Source: an uncultured Bacteroidales bacterium (GTDB lineage: Bacteria > Bacteroidota > Bacteroidia > Bacteroidales > Paludibacteraceae). From it: a stretch of DNA of 64,000 bases. Made by a program: the position numbers and the translations under genes. The stretch lies in contig CAIUTB010000153.1 in NCBI GenBank assembly GCA_903901975.1, positions 1 through 64,000 of the forward strand. Direction: 5' to 3'. Of this stretch, positions 45,151 to 54,188 are shown in pieces (within the stretch, counting starts at the first letter, position 1; each line of letters opens with the position of its first letter). A model generated the notes under the pieces. That model saw nothing but the letters and a program-made list of their open reading frames with translations, ran no database searches and was not told where the DNA came from.

Positions 45151-45900
45151 ATGAAAGTAAGATTTATAATTTTATTCATACTTGCATTTAGTTTTACACA
45201 GGCTAAAACACGTGTTTTTTCTATCGGCGATTCGACTATGGCCGATTACGATACCATCAAATACAGTGGCGCAAACGAACAACGCGGTTGGTGTCAACTT
45301 TTTCCAAAGTTCCTGAATACCGATGTAACCCTGAAAAACGCTGCCAGAAACGGAAGAAGTTCGAAATCCTTTTACAAAGAACTGTGGGTAAAACTCCGGA
45401 ATGAGTTGAAGCCGGGTGACATCGTTTTCATTCAGTTTGGTCATAATGACGAAAAGCAAAACGGACTGGATACTGACGAAAAAGATTCAACAGCACGCGG
45501 AACTGCTCCCTGGGGATTATTTCAGAAATACCTCAAACTTTATGTGAATGAAACCCGTGAACGTGGAGCAATTCCCGTACTGATTACACCGGTTGTGCGG
45601 CGATATTTCAAGGATGAAAAACTGACTCAGAAAGCTCAACATAATTTATCGGAAGTGCTTGGCGATTCAACGCTGAATTATGTGACAGCTATGAAAAGTG
45701 TAGCTCGTGAACTGAAAGTTCCATTAATTGACTTGACAGCTTCTACGAAAAAACTGCTTGAAAGCTATGGATCTGAGAAGTCAAAAGCTGTTTTGTATGT
45801 AAATTCGGATGACACGCACCTAAAGAAAGAAGGAGCATATCAGTTTGCTAAACTGGCTGCCAATGAGTTGAAAGAAAAGGGTATTTTGAAACTGAAATAA
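45151..45900 (+). CDS. Rhamnogalacturonan acetylesterase, CE12 (SGNH hydrolase)
   Basis: Removes O-acetyl groups from rhamnogalacturonan. The 249-residue protein has a signal peptide ending near TQAK and the SGNH blocks: block I RVFSIGDSTMADYD with the nucleophile Ser, block II NAARNGRSSKSF, block III IQFGHNDEKQN, and block V DDTHLKKEGAYQFAKLA with the Asp-His pair. It is the last gene of the GH105-PL1-CE8-CE12 operon and ends at a hairpin terminator. Confidence 0.95.
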   Translation: MKVRFIILFILAFSFTQAKTRVFSIGDSTMADYDTIKYSGANEQRGWCQLFPKFLNTDVTLKNAARNGRSSKSFYKELWVKLRNELKPGDIVFIQFGHNDEKQNGLDTDEKDSTARGTAPWGLFQKYLKLYVNETRERGAIPVLITPVVRRYFKDEKLTQKAQHNLSEVLGDSTLNYVTAMKSVARELKVPLIDLTASTKKLLESYGSEKSKAVLYVNSDDTHLKKEGAYQFAKLAANELKEKGILKLK

Positions 45901-45921
45901 TCAATTTCAAATCAGTTTATG

Positions 45922-45958
45922 AAAATTATCAGGCGAATCAAATCACCTGATAATTTTT
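45922..45958. terminator. Convergent bidirectional terminator after the pectin operon
   Basis: Arms AAAATTATCAGG and CCTGATAATTTT (12 bp perfect, extended by flanking bases) around a 12-base loop, followed by T-rich and preceded by A-rich sequence. The stop codon of the minus-strand gene at 45938 lies inside the hairpin, so it can serve both converging transcripts. Confidence 0.75.
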
Positions 45959-46255
45959 GTTTTGAGCCAGATAATATCCGGCAGTTCCCAGTAAAGGAAA
46001 GCAAGCAATACCAGCTAATAGATAATAATACGGAACAGACTTAAACAACAGAGAAATAGAATGTTCGAATAGTCCGCTTGTCAGTCCGAAGTAGGTAAAA
46101 ATAGCCATTCCGAAAGCTGCAAAAACCCATACAATCCAGCTGCGGTCAGTTGTTTCAGGTAAGTTTCGCATCACACGGTTCGAAAAACCGTTATCAGCAA
46201 TTTCCTGTTTTTGTTCGCTGAAAAATTGTTTCAGCAGTTTATCGTTAGTTTCCAT
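45938..46255 (-). CDS. Small DUF5056-like membrane protein, putative anti-sigma partner
   Basis: A 105-residue protein with a charged N-terminal cytoplasmic part (DKLLKQFFSEQKQEIADNGF, then SNRVMRNLP) and two hydrophobic segments (about 41-60 and 75-95). It overlaps the sigma factor gene by 11 bases, a common sign of translational coupling. Its position and shape suggest it could restrain the sigma factor, but it has no recognised anti-sigma zinc motif, so this is inference from context. Confidence 0.7.
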   Translation of the reverse strand: METNDKLLKQFFSEQKQEIADNGFSNRVMRNLPETTDRSWIVWVFAAFGMAIFTYFGLTSGLFEHSISLLFKSVPYYYLLAGIACFPLLGTAGYYLAQNKNYQVI

Positions 46256-46787
46256 ATCCTGCGTTTGTGAGATACAAAGATAGTTTTTCTTTTCCTTTTA
46301 GAATGTATGTTTTCACAGTTCCAAGTGGACAATTCATTATTTTAGCAATTTCAGGGTGCGTTTTGTCTTCCATATAAAACAATAACACGGCAGTTTGTTC
46401 TTCTTTCCTCAGAAATTGTATTGCTTTGTAAATATCCATCTTCTCAGCCGAGAATTCATTTTGCGTTTGATGCTGACTATCAATTTCCCATTCGTTGATA
46501 TCGGCATATTTTTTTTGCGCTCGTACCGAGTCGTAATATACATTGTAAGCAATGCGGTACAACCAGGTGGAAAAGCCTGAAATTCCTTTAAAAGCAGTGA
46601 TATTAAGGTATGCTTTGATAAAGGTTTCCTGTGCCAGATCATCGCTTAGCGGGCCATCGCCTGCCGTCAGGTTCAGAAAGAACCGACGGATAGGCGATTG
46701 GTATTTGCAGGTTAGTTTATCGAAAGCTTTTTTGTCGCCAAGCAAAGCAACCTGTGTGACCCAGCGGATATCATCCGTGTTGCTCAT
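46245..46787 (-). CDS. ECF-type RNA polymerase sigma factor
   Basis: A 180-residue sigma-70-family factor. Region 2 shows YQSPIRRFFLNLT, DLAQETFIKAYLNI and FSTWLYRIAYNVYYDSVRA; region 4 shows AIQFLRKEEQTAVLLFYMED and the helix-turn-helix EIAKIMNCPLGTVKTYILKG. There is no sigma-1.1 or region 3, so it is ECF. It lies 2 bases after the DUF6249 gene and overlaps the small membrane protein gene downstream. Its regulon is unknown; it faces the pectin operon from the far side of a terminator. Confidence 0.94.
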   Translation of the reverse strand: MSNTDDIRWVTQVALLGDKKAFDKLTCKYQSPIRRFFLNLTAGDGPLSDDLAQETFIKAYLNITAFKGISGFSTWLYRIAYNVYYDSVRAQKKYADINEWEIDSQHQTQNEFSAEKMDIYKAIQFLRKEEQTAVLLFYMEDKTHPEIAKIMNCPLGTVKTYILKGKEKLSLYLTNAGYGN

Positions 46788-46789
46788 GG

Positions 46790-47401
46790 TTATTCAGCGC
46801 TTGAATCTGATTTTGGCTTATCAAGAAAATGTACAATCAGGTAACCGGCGCCCACAAAGGCAGGTACTATTCCCAGTATCAAACCATTCTGTTTGTGCAT
46901 GATAACAAAAGAAATTAAAACTGCCAGACCGACTGCAAGCCAAATAATACCTCGTTTCAGATTCGAAGCCGGATTTGCTTTTTTCGGTTCATCAAAGAAG
47001 TTTTCCGGAATGGTTTGTCCCATTTCAAGCGATTTAGTGTACAATTCGTACTTACGTTGAGATTCCTTGTTTTTGTGACGCACATTCACAACAATAATAG
47101 TTCCGACAAAAAGAAATGGTAATGCACAAATCAGAAAAATAATAAAGCTTGGTAAAGGCATTTCGGCATGTCTTTCAGCTTCAATCTTTTGTTTTTCAAC
47201 TTCCTGCTCTCCTTTTTTAAGTTCAAGAAGTTGGTTGGGTGAAAGTTTCGACAACATAATCGAGTCTTTCTTCTGATCCTGAATTTCTTTCGAAGTTTTC
47301 ACAATTTCGTCTTTCAAACTATCCATATCGATAGTAGAAGCTGTTACATTAGCCCCGATAAATAATGTCAAAGCCAATAAAAATAATCCAATTCGTTTCA
47401 T
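46790..47401 (-). CDS. DUF6249-like membrane protein
   Basis: A 203-residue protein with a signal peptide (LFLLALTLFIGANVTA), a charged coiled-coil-like stretch (about 25-80, KDEIVKTSKEIQDQKKD onward), a transmembrane segment (about 83-105, LPSFIIFLICALPFLFVGTI), a basic juxtamembrane part, then two more hydrophobic segments near the C-terminus. It is the first gene of the sigma-factor operon. Similar proteins accompany ECF sigma genes in Bacteroidota; function unknown. Confidence 0.7.
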   Translation of the reverse strand: MKRIGLFLLALTLFIGANVTASTIDMDSLKDEIVKTSKEIQDQKKDSIMLSKLSPNQLLELKKGEQEVEKQKIEAERHAEMPLPSFIIFLICALPFLFVGTIIVVNVRHKNKESQRKYELYTKSLEMGQTIPENFFDEPKKANPASNLKRGIIWLAVGLAVLISFVIMHKQNGLILGIVPAFVGAGYLIVHFLDKPKSDSSAE

Positions 47402-47648
47402 AATCGTAAAATTTTAAGTGTAAAAATAATAATTGTTTTCTGATTAGACGCAATGAACATCCTGTTTGGATTTAAAACGAGTAAAAAAACCAACAATTAA
47501 CACATAGTAGTGGTTTATGTGCTGTCAGTTGGTATATTGTACGATCTAAAAGTATATTCCTAAAGTTTATTATAGTTGGTCAACCTTTACCCTACTTATG
47601 GTATAAAAATCCCTGTTGAAAGGTATTTCAAAGACCTATCGAGATTTC

Positions 47649-47656
47649 TATCTTTG
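47649..47656 (+). promoter_or_regulatory. -7 box of the RBBP9-like hydrolase gene
   Basis: TATCTTTG, a full TAnnTTTG match, 20 bases before the ATG at 47676. Confidence 0.55.
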
Positions 47657-47675
47657 TAAAATAATTTACAAAGAT

Positions 47676-48203
47676 ATGACAAACTATTTTATAATTCCCG
47701 GTTATGGAGGATCAGGCGAAAGCCACTGGCAAAGCTGGCTTGAGAAATCGGGCGAAAATTTTCAACGGATTGTTCAAAAGGACTGGAATAATCCGAATAT
47801 AGATGACTGGACTTCAACCCTTGATTACACCCTTGCTGAATATGAACATGAATCTGTTGTGCTGGTAGCGCATAGTCTGGGTTGTCTGATGGTGGCCGAA
47901 TGGGCTAAGCGCTACAACCGAAATATTAAAGCAGCTTTGTTGGTTGCACCACCTGATACCGACCTGTTGCATGGAAAACTTCAGAAAAAGTTGTTTGCAG
48001 AAATTCCATTGAGCAAACTGAATTTTCGGACCAAACTTGTTGCCAGCACCAACGACCCCTGGGCTACTATCGAAAAAGCAGAATTCTATGCTCATAGTTG
48101 GGGCAGCGAATTGGTCAATATTGGTCAGGCAGGTCATATAAATGATCTGTCGGGTCATTATGAATGGAAGCAGGGGTTGGAATTGCTTTATTCGATGGAT
48201 TAA
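47676..48203 (+). CDS. RBBP9/YdeN-type alpha/beta hydrolase
   Basis: A 175-residue serine hydrolase. I chose the ATG at 47676 (MTNYFIIPGYGGSGESHWQS) because the -7 box lies just upstream; a longer frame from 47616 would start within the promoter. The nucleophile is the Ser in VLVAHSLGCLMVAEW (near 73), the Asp is in ASTNDPWA and the His in GQAGHINDLSGH. Length and motifs match the DUF1234/RBBP9 family, whose members hydrolyse small esters or act on serine-type substrates; the natural substrate is not known. Confidence 0.9.
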   Translation: MTNYFIIPGYGGSGESHWQSWLEKSGENFQRIVQKDWNNPNIDDWTSTLDYTLAEYEHESVVLVAHSLGCLMVAEWAKRYNRNIKAALLVAPPDTDLLHGKLQKKLFAEIPLSKLNFRTKLVASTNDPWATIEKAEFYAHSWGSELVNIGQAGHINDLSGHYEWKQGLELLYSMD

Positions 48204-48232
48204 AAAACGGATTTTTATTAAATATTTAAACC

Positions 48233-48267
48233 ACAATAGAAACATAGTCAACCAATGTTTCTATTGT
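48233..48267 (+). terminator. Hairpin downstream of the RBBP9-like gene
   Basis: A perfect 13-bp inverted repeat, ACAATAGAAACAT and ATGTTTCTATTGT, with a 9-base loop, 30 bases after the stop codon and followed by a short T-rich tract (AGTTTTAG). The T-tract is weak, so termination strength is uncertain. Confidence 0.55.
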
Positions 48268-48295
48268 AGTTTTAGTAATGAGTATGGTTTTGAAC

Positions 48296-48329
48296 AAAAA
48301 TGCTCTCCAATCACTTGGGGAGCATTTTT
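48296..48329. terminator. Bidirectional terminator between the RBBP9-like gene and metY
   Basis: AAAAATGCTCTCC pairs with GGGGAGCATTTTT (one G-T pair) around an 8-base loop. A-tract and T-tract flanks allow it to act for both the plus-strand hydrolase and the minus-strand metY gene. Confidence 0.75.
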
Positions 48330-48357
48330 CTACTAACTAAATACTAACAAAAGAAAA

Positions 48358-49788
<1,431 letters not shown>

Positions 49789-49803
49789 TTAAAAATACTT
49801 GGA

Positions 49804-49852
49804 GTAAGAGGCAAATGTCGCCTAATGAGACCAACATTTTGCTGCCTCTTAC
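49804..49852 (-). promoter_or_regulatory. Long hairpin in the cysK-metY gap
   Basis: An outer 10-bp perfect inverted repeat (GTAAGAGGCA and TGCCTCTTAC) encloses an inner pair (AATGT and ACATT), giving an imperfect stem of about 15 bp with a 15-base loop. It lies upstream of metY and downstream of cysK. It lacks a T-run, so it is more likely an RNA structural or processing element, or a mobile palindrome, than a simple terminator. Confidence 0.45.
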
Positions 49853-49893
49853 CTTTTGATGTTTACCGCTTACTGCTTAACGCTTACTGTTGT
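49853..49893 (-). repeat. Quasi-repetitive spacer after cysK
   Basis: On the minus strand the words CAGTAAGCG, TTAAGCAG, TAAGCGG and TAAACATC follow one another. It is the clearest example of the degenerate word-repeat spacers in this window. Confidence 0.45.
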
Positions 49894-50841
49894 TTACAGT
49901 GGGTATTCTTCAAATGCGTAAAGCAAAGTTGAAAGATAACGTTCACCGGTGTCAGGTAGCAATGTGACAATGTTTTTACCTTTATTTTCGGGACGTTGAG
50001 CCAGGATAGTGGCTGCATAAGCTGCTGCTCCCGAAGAGATTCCTACTAACAATCCTTCTTGTTGTGCCAACTGACGTGAAGTAAGGATAGCGTTATCGTT
50101 GCTCACCTGAAGAATTTCGTCAACGACATTCGGATCATAGTTTTTAGGAATAAATCCGGCACCGATACCCTGAATTTTGTGAGGACCGGGACCTCCACCT
50201 GAAAGTACTGGAGAATCAGCAGGTTCAACTGCTACTATTTTAATGCCTGGATTTTTTGATTTCAGATAAGCACCTACACCGCTGATAGTTCCACCTGTTC
50301 CCACACCGGCAACAAAAATGTCCACTTTGCCATCTGTATCGTTCCAAATTTCCTGACCGGTAGTTGTATTATGAATTTTTGGATTAGAGGCATTTTCAAA
50401 TTGTTGTGGAATATAAGAATCAGGATTTTCTTCATGCAGTTCAATAGCACGTGCAATGGCACCTTTCATCCCGTTCGCACCGGGAGTCAAAACCAGGTTT
50501 GCGCCAAGGGCTTTCAATAAGTTACGACGTTCCACGCTCATGGTCTCGGGCATGGTCAGTGTAAGTTTATATCCTTTTACGGCAGCTACCATTGCCAGAC
50601 CAATACCGGTATTTCCGCTGGTAGGTTCAATAATTTCAACACCGGCTTTCAGAATTCCTGCTGCTTCAGCATCTTCAATCATGGCTAGGGCAATGCGTTC
50701 TTTCACGCAACCTGCAGGGTTAAACGATTCCAGTTTTACAATTACATTAGCTTCCAGTCCTTTGTTCGAAGCATAATTTGAAAGTTGGAGCAATGGAGTA
50801 TTTCCAATCAGTTCCGTGAGGTTTTTTGCAATCTTTGCCAT
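49894..50841 (-). CDS. cysK: Cysteine synthase A
   Basis: Makes cysteine from O-acetylserine and sulfide. The 315-residue PLP enzyme starts at the ATG at 50841 ([20 protein letters not shown]); an upstream in-frame extension overlaps the promoter. The PLP-Lys is in [15 protein letters not shown], the substrate loop is [13 protein letters not shown], the phosphate-binding loop is [12 protein letters not shown] and the C-terminal [14 protein letters not shown] is present. It has a promoter TTG-N20-TATCTTTG just upstream. Confidence 0.96.
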   Translation of the reverse strand: MAKIAKNLTELIGNTPLLQLSNYASNKGLEANVIVKLESFNPAGCVKERIALAMIEDAEAAGILKAGVEIIEPTSGNTGIGLAMVAAVKGYKLTLTMPETMSVERRNLLKALGANLVLTPGANGMKGAIARAIELHEENPDSYIPQQFENASNPKIHNTTTGQEIWNDTDGKVDIFVAGVGTGGTISGVGAYLKSKNPGIKIVAVEPADSPVLSGGGPGPHKIQGIGAGFIPKNYDPNVVDEILQVSNDNAILTSRQLAQQEGLLVGISSGAAAYAATILAQRPENKGKNIVTLLPDTGERYLSTLLYAFEEYPL

Positions 50842-50883
50842 GTTGTTTATTTGTTGATGTGATGATTTGGTGATTTGTTGCTG

Positions 50884-50914
50884 CAAAGATAGAGGCATTC
50901 GGCATTGCCCACAA
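50884..50914 (-). promoter_or_regulatory. cysK promoter
   Basis: Minus strand TTG (50914-50912), 20 bases, TATCTTTG (50891-50884): a full consensus match, about 43 bases before the cysK ATG. Confidence 0.6.
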
Positions 50915-51063
50915 TCGCAATGATGGGGTATTTTTATATACCATGATTATGGTATTTGGTTGGAATGATTACAAAGCTATGTTTGTCAGCTGTTTGAAAA
51001 TGAAAGAGCGGGTAGCAGAAGAATCCTGCCGGGCAGAAATATAAGCGGGCTGTAATTTTTTTG

Positions 51064-51122
51064 TCCGCAGATTACGCTGATAAGCGCAGAATTATCTGCG
51101 AAAATCAGCGGAATCAGCGGGA
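51064..51122. repeat. REP-like nested palindrome
   Basis: An outer arm beginning CCGCAGATTACGCTGAT pairs, with two mismatches, with an arm ending AATCAGCGGAATCAGCGG. Between them an inner arm CGCAGA pairs with TCTGCG around ATTA. The whole folds as a nested cruciform of about 60 bases. The words CGCAGATTACGCTGAT and ATCAGCG resemble a widely scattered intergenic repeat type in Bacteroidota. It may be a REP/MITE-type element. Confidence 0.6.
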
Positions 51123-51170
51123 AATATTTTCGTTTCCGAATAAATAAGAAATTTACGGAAAAACCTCTTT

Positions 51171-52211
51171 TCAGATTTTTACTTTTACGGGTATACCGGT
51201 TCGGAGCGATTCGTCCATAGCTTGCATAACGGCCACAGTGCCAATTCCTTCTTTTAAATCGGGGTAAGCAGTCTGACCGGAGTCAAGACAATCGGCAAAG
51301 TATTCGTAGTAATTCTGATACTCTCCTGCATGATGCGATTTTCCTTCAAAACGGAAATAATGTTTCAGCTTGTGGTCGAAAGTAATCAGTTTTTCTTCAC
51401 CTGTTTTGGTCGTGATGGCATAGCGCAAATCCATATAATCACCCTGACTGCAACCTTCGGTGCCCCGTAAAATACAGCTCATCTCGCTGTCACGTACAGT
51501 TGGTTGCACCGGACCTGAATACACACCACTTACCCTGGCAATGCGACCATCGGCTGCTTTCAGAATGAAATGCATGGTATCCGCATTTTTCAGCCCGCCT
51601 GCTTTTCCGTTGGGACTCAACATGCCGTAACCCATCACTTCCACAATATCGGGCAAATACCAGCGAACCAGATCTATCGGGTGACTCATGCCGCCATATA
51701 GCCATTTAAACGATTCTTCGAGCGACCAGCCTTTGCCCAGAAACCAGCGATGGTCGGCATGGTAATACGCTTCCACGGTTACCAGTTCGCCAATTTCACC
51801 CGCTTCGTAGTCGGCACGCTGGCGTTTCATGGGTTCGAAAAAGCGACTGCTTTGTCCCACAAACACACGTTTACCGCTTTGCTCACAGAGCTCAATCAGT
51901 TCCTGCACGTGGCTCAGGTCGTCAATCAGTGGCTTGGTACAAACCACATGTTTGCCGGCCTGCAGCGCCATTTTAATATGTTGGGCGTGAAATTTATCGG
52001 GGGTGTAAATGCCGATTACATCAATTTCGGGATCTTCCAGTAAATCCTCATAACGGGTGCTATAGTTATGAAAATCAAATTCCTTTGCGCGTTGCTTGCA
52101 AAGGTTTTCGTTGAGATCGCAGATGGTTTTAAGTTCCCATTTGTCGCTTTGCAGAGCCGCCGACATGGTGCTGCGACCTTCACCCAATCCTAATATTCCT
52201 AATTTATACAT
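51171..52211 (-). CDS. Gfo/Idh/MocA family oxidoreductase
   Basis: A 346-residue NAD(P)-dependent sugar or polyol oxidoreductase-like protein. The N-terminal Rossmann fold reads KLGILGLGEGRSTMSAAL, and the family EKP motif appears as HVVCTKPLIDDL, with Thr in place of Glu. The C-terminal domain holds FRFEGKSHHAGEYQNYYEYF and the substrate-side KWLYGGMSHPIDLVRWYLPD segment. A role in glycan catabolism is plausible, given the enzymes on both sides, but the substrate is unknown. Confidence 0.88.
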   Translation of the reverse strand: MYKLGILGLGEGRSTMSAALQSDKWELKTICDLNENLCKQRAKEFDFHNYSTRYEDLLEDPEIDVIGIYTPDKFHAQHIKMALQAGKHVVCTKPLIDDLSHVQELIELCEQSGKRVFVGQSSRFFEPMKRQRADYEAGEIGELVTVEAYYHADHRWFLGKGWSLEESFKWLYGGMSHPIDLVRWYLPDIVEVMGYGMLSPNGKAGGLKNADTMHFILKAADGRIARVSGVYSGPVQPTVRDSEMSCILRGTEGCSQGDYMDLRYAITTKTGEEKLITFDHKLKHYFRFEGKSHHAGEYQNYYEYFADCLDSGQTAYPDLKEGIGTVAVMQAMDESLRTGIPVKVKI

Positions 52212-52703
52212 TCTTGTTTTGTTTTTCCAATAAAGACATTTTTTATCCGAAATTGTACTCTTTGAAACAAATAGTCAGGGATTTCTTTGCTTACTTATGA
52301 AAATACCTTTCAATTATATTAGCAACAATGTCATATTACTTTCTGAGCCCCGCCTGATGGTCTATTAAACTATGGACAGTCCCGATTCCCGGGATGTTGT
52401 ATGCTCATTAGGCAGGAGCTGTTAAGAGTAAACAGTGCAAAACACCCGATTACCAATCAATCATATATATAAATGCGAAAACCTAGTTATACAATAAGAA
52501 AGACACTTCCAAAAGACTTTTTGATACATATAAGTGTTCAAAAAAGTATAATCATTTGACTGAATTTTGTAATAAACAATGAAAAATCACATCTATTTTT
52601 GTAGCGTTGATTATTCAATGGAAAAATCATTGTTTATTCGGCATCATTTTAGCATATTAATGATCTGTTTCCATAGAATTCAAACAATTAAAATTAAAAT
52701 CTT
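52212..52703. other. Intergenic region upstream of the A-B protein genes
   Basis: The first ~320 bases show no gene, RNA or clear repeat. The last part holds the shared regulatory block (52536-52601) of the following locus. Confidence 0.5.
52536..52601 (+). promoter_or_regulatory. Shared upstream block, copy 1, with -7 box
   Basis: A conserved core (TTCAAAAAAGTATAATCA followed by TTTGACTGAATT and TGTAA) is followed about 23 bases later by the -7 box TATTTTTG at 52594-52601, 103 bases before the ATG at 52704. Near-identical blocks precede the genes at 54189 and 57654. The conserved core is longer than a promoter needs and looks like a regulator-binding site. Confidence 0.65.
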
Positions 52704-53924
52704 ATGAAAAAAACAATTACTCTTCTATTTATCGCTCTTTGTAGTCTCAGCGTTTATTCTGCTGATTTGGTATTGAATAATTTTAATGACATTACCTGTG
52801 TTACAGGTACTTCAGGTTCTTTTGGAAGTACAATGAACACTGTTAACGGTGAAGGAGTTATTACAGTTCCAGCTAATAATACCGGTGAATATATTTATTT
52901 TTCACTACCTGCCGGGTTTGATGTAAATCCGTATCAGTTTTTAAAAATCTCAGTGAAGTCAACCGAAACAAATTATCGTTTTGTTCCTTCATTATTAACT
53001 CCGGAATGGACCGAATCGTCGGATTGGAATGGCTCTTATAAATACACAGGAGCCGGAGCATGGCAGGATATTTATATTGCATTGAGTGGTATGACTGCAG
53101 GTACTGCGGGAACTTATGATAAGATAGCCATTAAAATAGCCGCCTATGATTCGAAGCCTTCGTTTGATTTGTATATCGACAATGTTACGTTTATGGCTAA
53201 GTATGTGCCTGATTACACAAAAAATGTGATTGTTTGTAACTTCGACAATGTAATTGCGCCAATGGGAGCTTGGGGCAATAATACTATTTCTCAAACAATT
53301 AATGTTGATGGTACTGGAAATATTGGAACAGTGTCTGTGCCTGCAAATAATGATGGCGGTATCACCTTTAATACTGTTGATAAGATAAATACAACAACAC
53401 ACGACAAAATTAACTTTAGAGTGTTGGCATCGCAAGCATTTACGATCAATTTTGAGAAACTGGAAGACAAGACAAACAGTGCCATAAATGCAGCCTTGGG
53501 ATTGTATCCAGCTTACACAACCCCTAACGAATGGCAAGAACTGTCAATGGATATTTCAGCAGTAGCCAGCAATACATACGATAAAATAGTGTTGTTTGCT
53601 GAGGCATGGCAGAGTAAACCCGCCTTTACGTTTTATATAGACGACATTATATTGATGAAAAAAGGACTAACTGCAGTTGATATAGCGTCTGATTCTAAAA
53701 CTTCAATGTTTTACACTTCACTTCAAAACACGTTGAACATAAAATGCGATGGAGATGCATTGCTGGAATTGATAACACTTACGGGAGTTGTGACAAAAAC
53801 TGTAAATATTCACGGAGACACAACATTAAAATTATCGGACATTCAAAATGGTGTTTACATTGTTCGACTGAAGAATTCAGGTACTTGGGCTGTTCAGAAA
53901 ATAATAGTTGGAAACGCATTGTAA
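52704..53924 (+). CDS. T9SS-exported A-B module protein, putative carbohydrate-binding
   Basis: A 406-residue secreted protein with no catalytic motif. Signal peptide residues 1-20 (LLFIALCSLSVYSA). Module A (about 21-165: DLVLNNFNDITC to SFDLYIDNVTF) and module B (about 172-325: NVIVCNFDNVI to AFTFYIDDIIL) look like diverged copies of one jelly-roll, each ending in F-x-x-YID-[DN]. They resemble galactose-binding-like carbohydrate modules, but I cannot assign a CBM family. The C-terminal ~75 residues (ISVYTSLQNT-like to KIIVGNAL) form a T9SS sorting domain. It is a close paralog of the next gene. Confidence 0.75.
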   Translation: MKKTITLLFIALCSLSVYSADLVLNNFNDITCVTGTSGSFGSTMNTVNGEGVITVPANNTGEYIYFSLPAGFDVNPYQFLKISVKSTETNYRFVPSLLTPEWTESSDWNGSYKYTGAGAWQDIYIALSGMTAGTAGTYDKIAIKIAAYDSKPSFDLYIDNVTFMAKYVPDYTKNVIVCNFDNVIAPMGAWGNNTISQTINVDGTGNIGTVSVPANNDGGITFNTVDKINTTTHDKINFRVLASQAFTINFEKLEDKTNSAINAALGLYPAYTTPNEWQELSMDISAVASNTYDKIVLFAEAWQSKPAFTFYIDDIILMKKGLTAVDIASDSKTSMFYTSLQNTLNIKCDGDALLELITLTGVVTKTVNIHGDTTLKLSDIQNGVYIVRLKNSGTWAVQKIIVGNAL

Positions 53925-53966
53925 CCATTATAAATTTATATTAAATAGCTTTTAATAAGGCAAATG

Positions 53967-54000
53967 CCATCCTGATCGTAATTCAGGATGGTATTTTTTT
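53967..54000 (+). terminator. Terminator after the first A-B gene
   Basis: CCATCCTGA and TCAGGATGG form a 9-bp stem with a 7-base loop, followed by a run of T. A diverged copy of the same hairpin lies at 57474-57506. Confidence 0.8.
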
Positions 54001-54020
54001 TGAAAAACAGAGCATAACTA

Positions 54021-54085
54021 TTCAAGAAAGTATAATCAATTGACTGAATTCTGTAACAAACAATGAAAAATCACATCTATTTTTG
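54021..54085 (+). promoter_or_regulatory. Shared upstream block, copy 2, with -7 box
   Basis: TTCAAGAAAGTATAATCA then ATTGACTGAATT, TGTAA and the -7 box TATTTTTG at 54078-54085. It is nearly identical to copy 1 through CAATGAAAAATCACATCTAT and lies 103 bases before the ATG at 54189, the same distance as copy 1. Confidence 0.65.
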
Positions 54086-54188
54086 TATCGTTAATTATTT
54101 ATTTTAAAAATCAACATTAACAACGATCAACTTTTACCATTCAGACGATCCTTTAGCAATTAATTCAAACATTTAAAATCAAATTATT

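Larger units (their letters stand above)
50842..51170. other. Intergenic region between cysK and the Gfo/Idh gene
   Basis: It contains a word-repeat spacer next to the cysK start (50842-50880), the cysK promoter (50884-50914) and a large palindromic element (51064-51122). I see no ORF, tRNA or clear terminator for the oxidoreductase gene, apart from a weak TTTCCG/CGGAAA hairpin near 51127-51160. Confidence 0.5.

Noticed and set aside
49804-49852. SAM riboswitch in front of metY
   Set aside because: The sequence does not show the conserved core of the SAM-I or SAM-II classes that I know; only a hairpin can be supported.
52212-52535. Small ORF beginning at the ATG near 52298
   Set aside because: It is only 23 codons, has no recognisable composition and lies in a region without promoter or conservation clues.
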